Positions 60,461 through 64,000 of a stretch of 64,000 nt of DNA are shown piece by piece. A program made the translations under genes and the position numbers. Under the pieces are notes generated by a model. That model searched no databases. It saw only the letters and a program-made list of their open reading frames with translations, and had not been told where the DNA came from. Origin of the DNA: Chytridium lagenaria (Eukaryota > Chytridiomycota > Chytridiomycetes > Chytridiales > Chytridiaceae); assembly GCA_025449115.1 (NCBI GenBank), contig JAHLKC010000067.1, positions 141,189 to 205,188 on the forward strand. The letters are read 5' to 3'. Position 1 is the stretch's first letter. Every line of letters starts with the position of its first letter.

Positions 60461-63400
60461 TCAAACAATATCTTCCCCCACCCCCTTGCCCTTAACTGTT
60501 CGTTCCATCTCATACCTGCCCCTGCTCTTATTTCGTGGGTACGACGGTCCCTTTTTCCTCGCATTCCGTTTCACCGGCGGCTCAATCTTCCCATTCTCCA
60601 GACTCTCTAACAGAGCTTTATCCATGGTTTTTCACTTAAACTCGACACCTGCCATTTTCCAGAAAGCGGTGAATTCACGTCAGCAGACGCGATCATCCGA
60701 ATGGGGAGTTCACTGTCTTCACGGAATTCGAAAATAATGCACTGAAAATATCAGACGATAGGGAAATGTGATGGGTATAAGACTTACATAATGGTAGAAA
60801 GTGGAATGATGAACGAACGAATGACGTAGATAACCGAATAATCGTTTGATGAATGGTATCGCTTTGTAACCAAGTCGTTTCTCCAAAAGCGCGGTCTGCC
60901 GTTCGTCATTTAAAAAGTTATCCGATTTTCGTGGGAACCCTATCCGGCTGATCGGAAACGATGGATTTCGTCCATGCCGAAGTTTTTCGTAATATTCACT
61001 TAACAAAGCTTCATCATAAGTGAGAATGAGTTGGGCCCATGTGACTCGCCATTGTTTTTCAGTGTCCTCCATGATCTACGCGTGTTAGTGAGCGGAAGAG
61101 AGGGAGGCTGTACCTTTGAAAAAGTTTGGTTCAGCATTGCAAGGAAAACGTTGAGGAGGAGGATCATAAGGATGAAGAAGAGGACCATGAAGAGAAGGAT
61201 AGAAAGCCAATTATTGACAGGGCGACGGAAATCGTCTACGCAGTGAGGTGCGATTAAAATAATTAAAGTAAATGTTAGCAAAAATGTGTCGGACCGAATA
61301 TTGTTATTTTTAAAATGTGAACTGACCATAAACCCCCTGCTGCATCAGAATCCTAAACGACCACACAAAAGCCAAAGGAAGATCCTTCCAATCCGCCTTC
61401 CCATTATCAAAACTTTCCGCCCGTTCTTCTGCCGTCATGTTTGCGTTTACATCGTTATAAAAGTTGGCGTAGGTGCCATCTGGAGCCACAGGGCTTCTCC
61501 AAATCCCAAGATGAAGACAAGCATGAGAAGAAGGAAACGAAGAAGATCGCCTGTTACGACTTTGATAAAATGATCCAAAGGGTGCCCATGGAACGGTTGC
61601 CAACGGTGAGATTGAGGGAGAGATCCAGCTGGAGAAGGATTAGATATGTGTGATTACAATAGAAGCAAGCGCGGCTTTTTGCGCGTCCTGCAATGATTAT
61701 ATTCTAGTTTCGCGCAGAAAAGTGGTGAAGGACATTTCAACTTACCCAAAAAGCATGCAACCCCAACAACACATTCTCAAAATCCGATCTCGAAACCATC
61801 CTCGCCAACACAATACACCCCACAAGACCATATTAATCCACTGCACCGCACTCTCTCCGCGCTCGGTCCCCAAAAATAATCCTTGCCCTAAACGTTTTAC
61901 TTGCCCAAGTTCCTCCAAAAACGTGACCCCATTACAAAATAGCAACAGGCTTTCAAGGAATAATCGTGCATGCCCTGTGGGTCCATCATGGAGATGCCGT
62001 ACGACTACTCAGGAGGTCGGCACGGTAATAGTCGGAACCGTTTGGGACGAGATAGATAACGGCGGTGAAGAGGATGTAGTAGGAATGGAGCGGAAGACGT
62101 TGAAGGTGAACATGGCACGGCCGTAGGAGATCCATTTTGCTTCAAGTATGCGTTGGAAGAGGGGGAGGTTGAGGACGTCGCGATTCTAGTGAGAGTATGA
62201 GTTCAGTATCAAATCGACATTGAACAGTGGAAATGTGGCTCTCAAGGCCAATGTTTTGAGAACGATGAAGAATATTCCCGTAAAATTTTAATCCCGTAAA
62301 ACTCTCAACGAACCTTTTGTTTAATCGCAATCTCTAAAGCGCCCTTCGCATGCCCCATCGTCACCGGATCCACAAATGTATCCACCTCACTCAAATCATA
62401 CAAAAATGCAGACGCTTTTCCATAAACCCACAACGTCTCTCTCCTCGTATTCATCATTGCATTCACCATCTCCGTATGTCCCCTCGCAACGGCTACCTGC
62501 AACGGAGTCATTCCCACCCCATTTGCAAGTGTATCGTCCGCGCCCGCGTCACGAAGGTACAAGTAGATCCCTCCGAGGGTTGAATGTGATTTAGTGCGAA
62601 TAGTCTTCACGGTCTGGGTGGCGAGCACGGGTGTCGTTGTAGTAGCCCCAGAAAGCGAGTACATGGAGGATGTTGTTGCCTTGGTGGTCGATGGTGTTGG
62701 GGTCAATCCCGACTTTTTCGGTGAGGTAGCGGACGATGTCGAAATGGCCCATGCAGGCGGCGAAGGCGAGGACGGTTTCGCCAAACTTTTTTTAGGTTAC
62801 CAGGGATGTTTAGGGAAATAAAAAAAGGAGTTTGTAAACTTCGCGAAATGAAAGAAATAAGAAATTTTCGGACTTACATATAGGGTGCCAGATGGTCTGA
62901 AAAACTTTCCTGTAGCTCGAGCATTGTGAACGTCTGCTCCATGCTTAATAAACCATTTTAACATATGAAGCTTATTTTGGACTGCAAGCAGTGACAACAA
63001 TGCTCTCCCGTAAAATTGGCACCCTCATAAACGGCATTGACTAAACTCGTAGTAAAAGTGCGGAGTCAACGAAAATATAATTAATTTGTTACCAAGAAAA
63101 TCATTGCTATTAAAAGAAGAAGGAAATTATAGCCTACCCAAATTCGGTCTCTTCGCCACCAAATACTCTGCTATCTCATCATGCTTTTCCGAGTTCATTA
63201 ACAACGCCACATGTAACAACGTCTCCCCCTCCGGCCCTCTTGAATCTAGAACATGTCGTCCATCAATCCACCCCGTCTCCTTTTTCACCCTTCTCACCTC
63301 CTCCAAACTTCCTCTTGCCACGGCTCCCAAAATATCATCTTGGGTAAACGCCTCCCTTTGCTTCACTTCCGCCGGTAGATTATTCATGTCGGTGTGGAAC

Positions 63401-64000
63401 GCGTCGCCGTTATGCGCACCCTTTGTGATCAAGCGGTAGTACAATTTACGGAATGTTACGAAGGGAGACGGCATATGGAGAAGGACTGGGCGCGGAGTGT
63501 GGGCGATAGGGATGGAGATATGGGAGGGGGCAAGGGTTGTGGAATAAGAGAGGCGTCGGTGTTCGTAGAGATGGGTGGCATATGGATGAAGATTCGAGCT
63601 TGCTGCTGGTGATGATTTCAATGGTGTTGGACTATGAAGTAAATGAAGCTCATTTTCGTCCGTTGTGTATTCTGCCCCTTTTCTTATGCTAAATTTCCAG
63701 TCTTTTAGCATTGACTTTCGTCGATTTGTTTTTAAGGTTCGCCGACTCGCGTGAATGGGTATCGCGGCTTCACCGTCATCCTCTGTATGTTCAGGCCCGT
63801 CATCCGAGTCTTCGCGTCGTGAAACGTTTCTTAACCCTGATTCCCTATATGGACGTGTGAGTGACCTGTGAATGTTTGTGTCGGCATAATGTCCGCGCTT
63901 GCTAGAGTTGACACAGAGGCTGGCAAGCCGGTGTCGTATTGATCTTGAAGATTGTTTTCATCCGGTTGACCTTGAAATGGGGAAACAAGCTCTGGCTGGT
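60461..64000 (-). CDS. TRP-type cation channel with N-terminal ankyrin repeats (runs off the right edge)
   Basis: From the right: a basic disordered N-terminus open to the edge (EDDGEAAIPIHASRRTLKTN), then LPAEVKQREAFTQDDILGAV and ankyrin repeats (GETLLHVALLMNSEKHDEIA; LLAVQNKLHMLKWFIKHGAD near 62950; HQGNNILHVLAFWGYYN near 62670; MTPLQVAVARGHTEMVNAMM near 62480). Between 62150 and 61550 come hydrophobic stretches fitting S1-S5. The pore region has LAFVWSFRILMQQGVYG, then S6 SILLFMVLFFILMILLLNVF with LAMLNQTF, followed at once by the helix KQWRVTWAQLILTYDEALLS, the TRP-box position. This order is that of TRPV/TRPC-like channels. The C-terminus reads IIFEFREDSELPIRM, then after a frame change ENGKIEPPVKRNARKKG, TGA at 60461-60463. 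Many introns and frame breaks. Probably a calcium-permeable sensory channel of the zoospore membrane (inference). Confidence 0.82.

Overview
The window looks like nuclear DNA of a zoosporic (flagellated) true fungus, most likely a chytrid. Genes are intron-rich with short introns (about 45-100 bp, GT...AG, CTAAC-like branch sites). Beside fungal housekeeping genes there is a dynein-arm assembly factor (LRRC6/DNAAF11), a BRCC36-type JAMM deubiquitinase, MCM8 and an ankyrin-TRP channel, a set expected in early-diverging fungi and missing from yeasts. The organism call is inference from gene content.

The left part (about 0-29.8 kb) is repeat-dominated. After one unrecognised multi-exon gene come pieces of Ty1/copia elements in both orientations, with two solo LTRs that still have perfect 5-bp target duplications, and a HAM1-like gene cut by a solo LTR. 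From 11623 to 22053 lies a 10.4-kb PIF/Harbinger DNA transposon with matching ends and a TAA duplication. It carries convergent Myb/SANT-like and DDE transposase genes. Its Myb gene is split by a 6.8-kb composite of two copia copies flanked by a TTACC duplication. Two damaged copies of a fungal protein family that I infer to be CACTA-related DDE transposases lie outside this element (about 10-10.7 kb and 25-26.6 kb), each broken next to a copia LTR.

The right part (29.8-64 kb) is ordinary and gene-dense: a polytopic RING-H2 protein, a PQ-loop membrane protein, glycogen branching enzyme, MCM4, a single-pass PPPY-tailed membrane protein, two divergent secreted repeat/VWD proteins sharing one TATA-bearing promoter region, MCM8, BRCC36, DNAAF11, an unrecognised coiled-coil gene, an ankyrin remnant, a G-protein alpha subunit, an mS38-like mitoribosomal protein and an ankyrin-TRP channel running off the right edge.

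Many strongly conserved genes (G-alpha, MCM8, DNAAF11, VWD protein, Harbinger transposase) contain single-base frame breaks, often beside homopolymers. This looks more like uncorrected long-read indels than real pseudogenisation, so exon ends given here are approximate unless stated.
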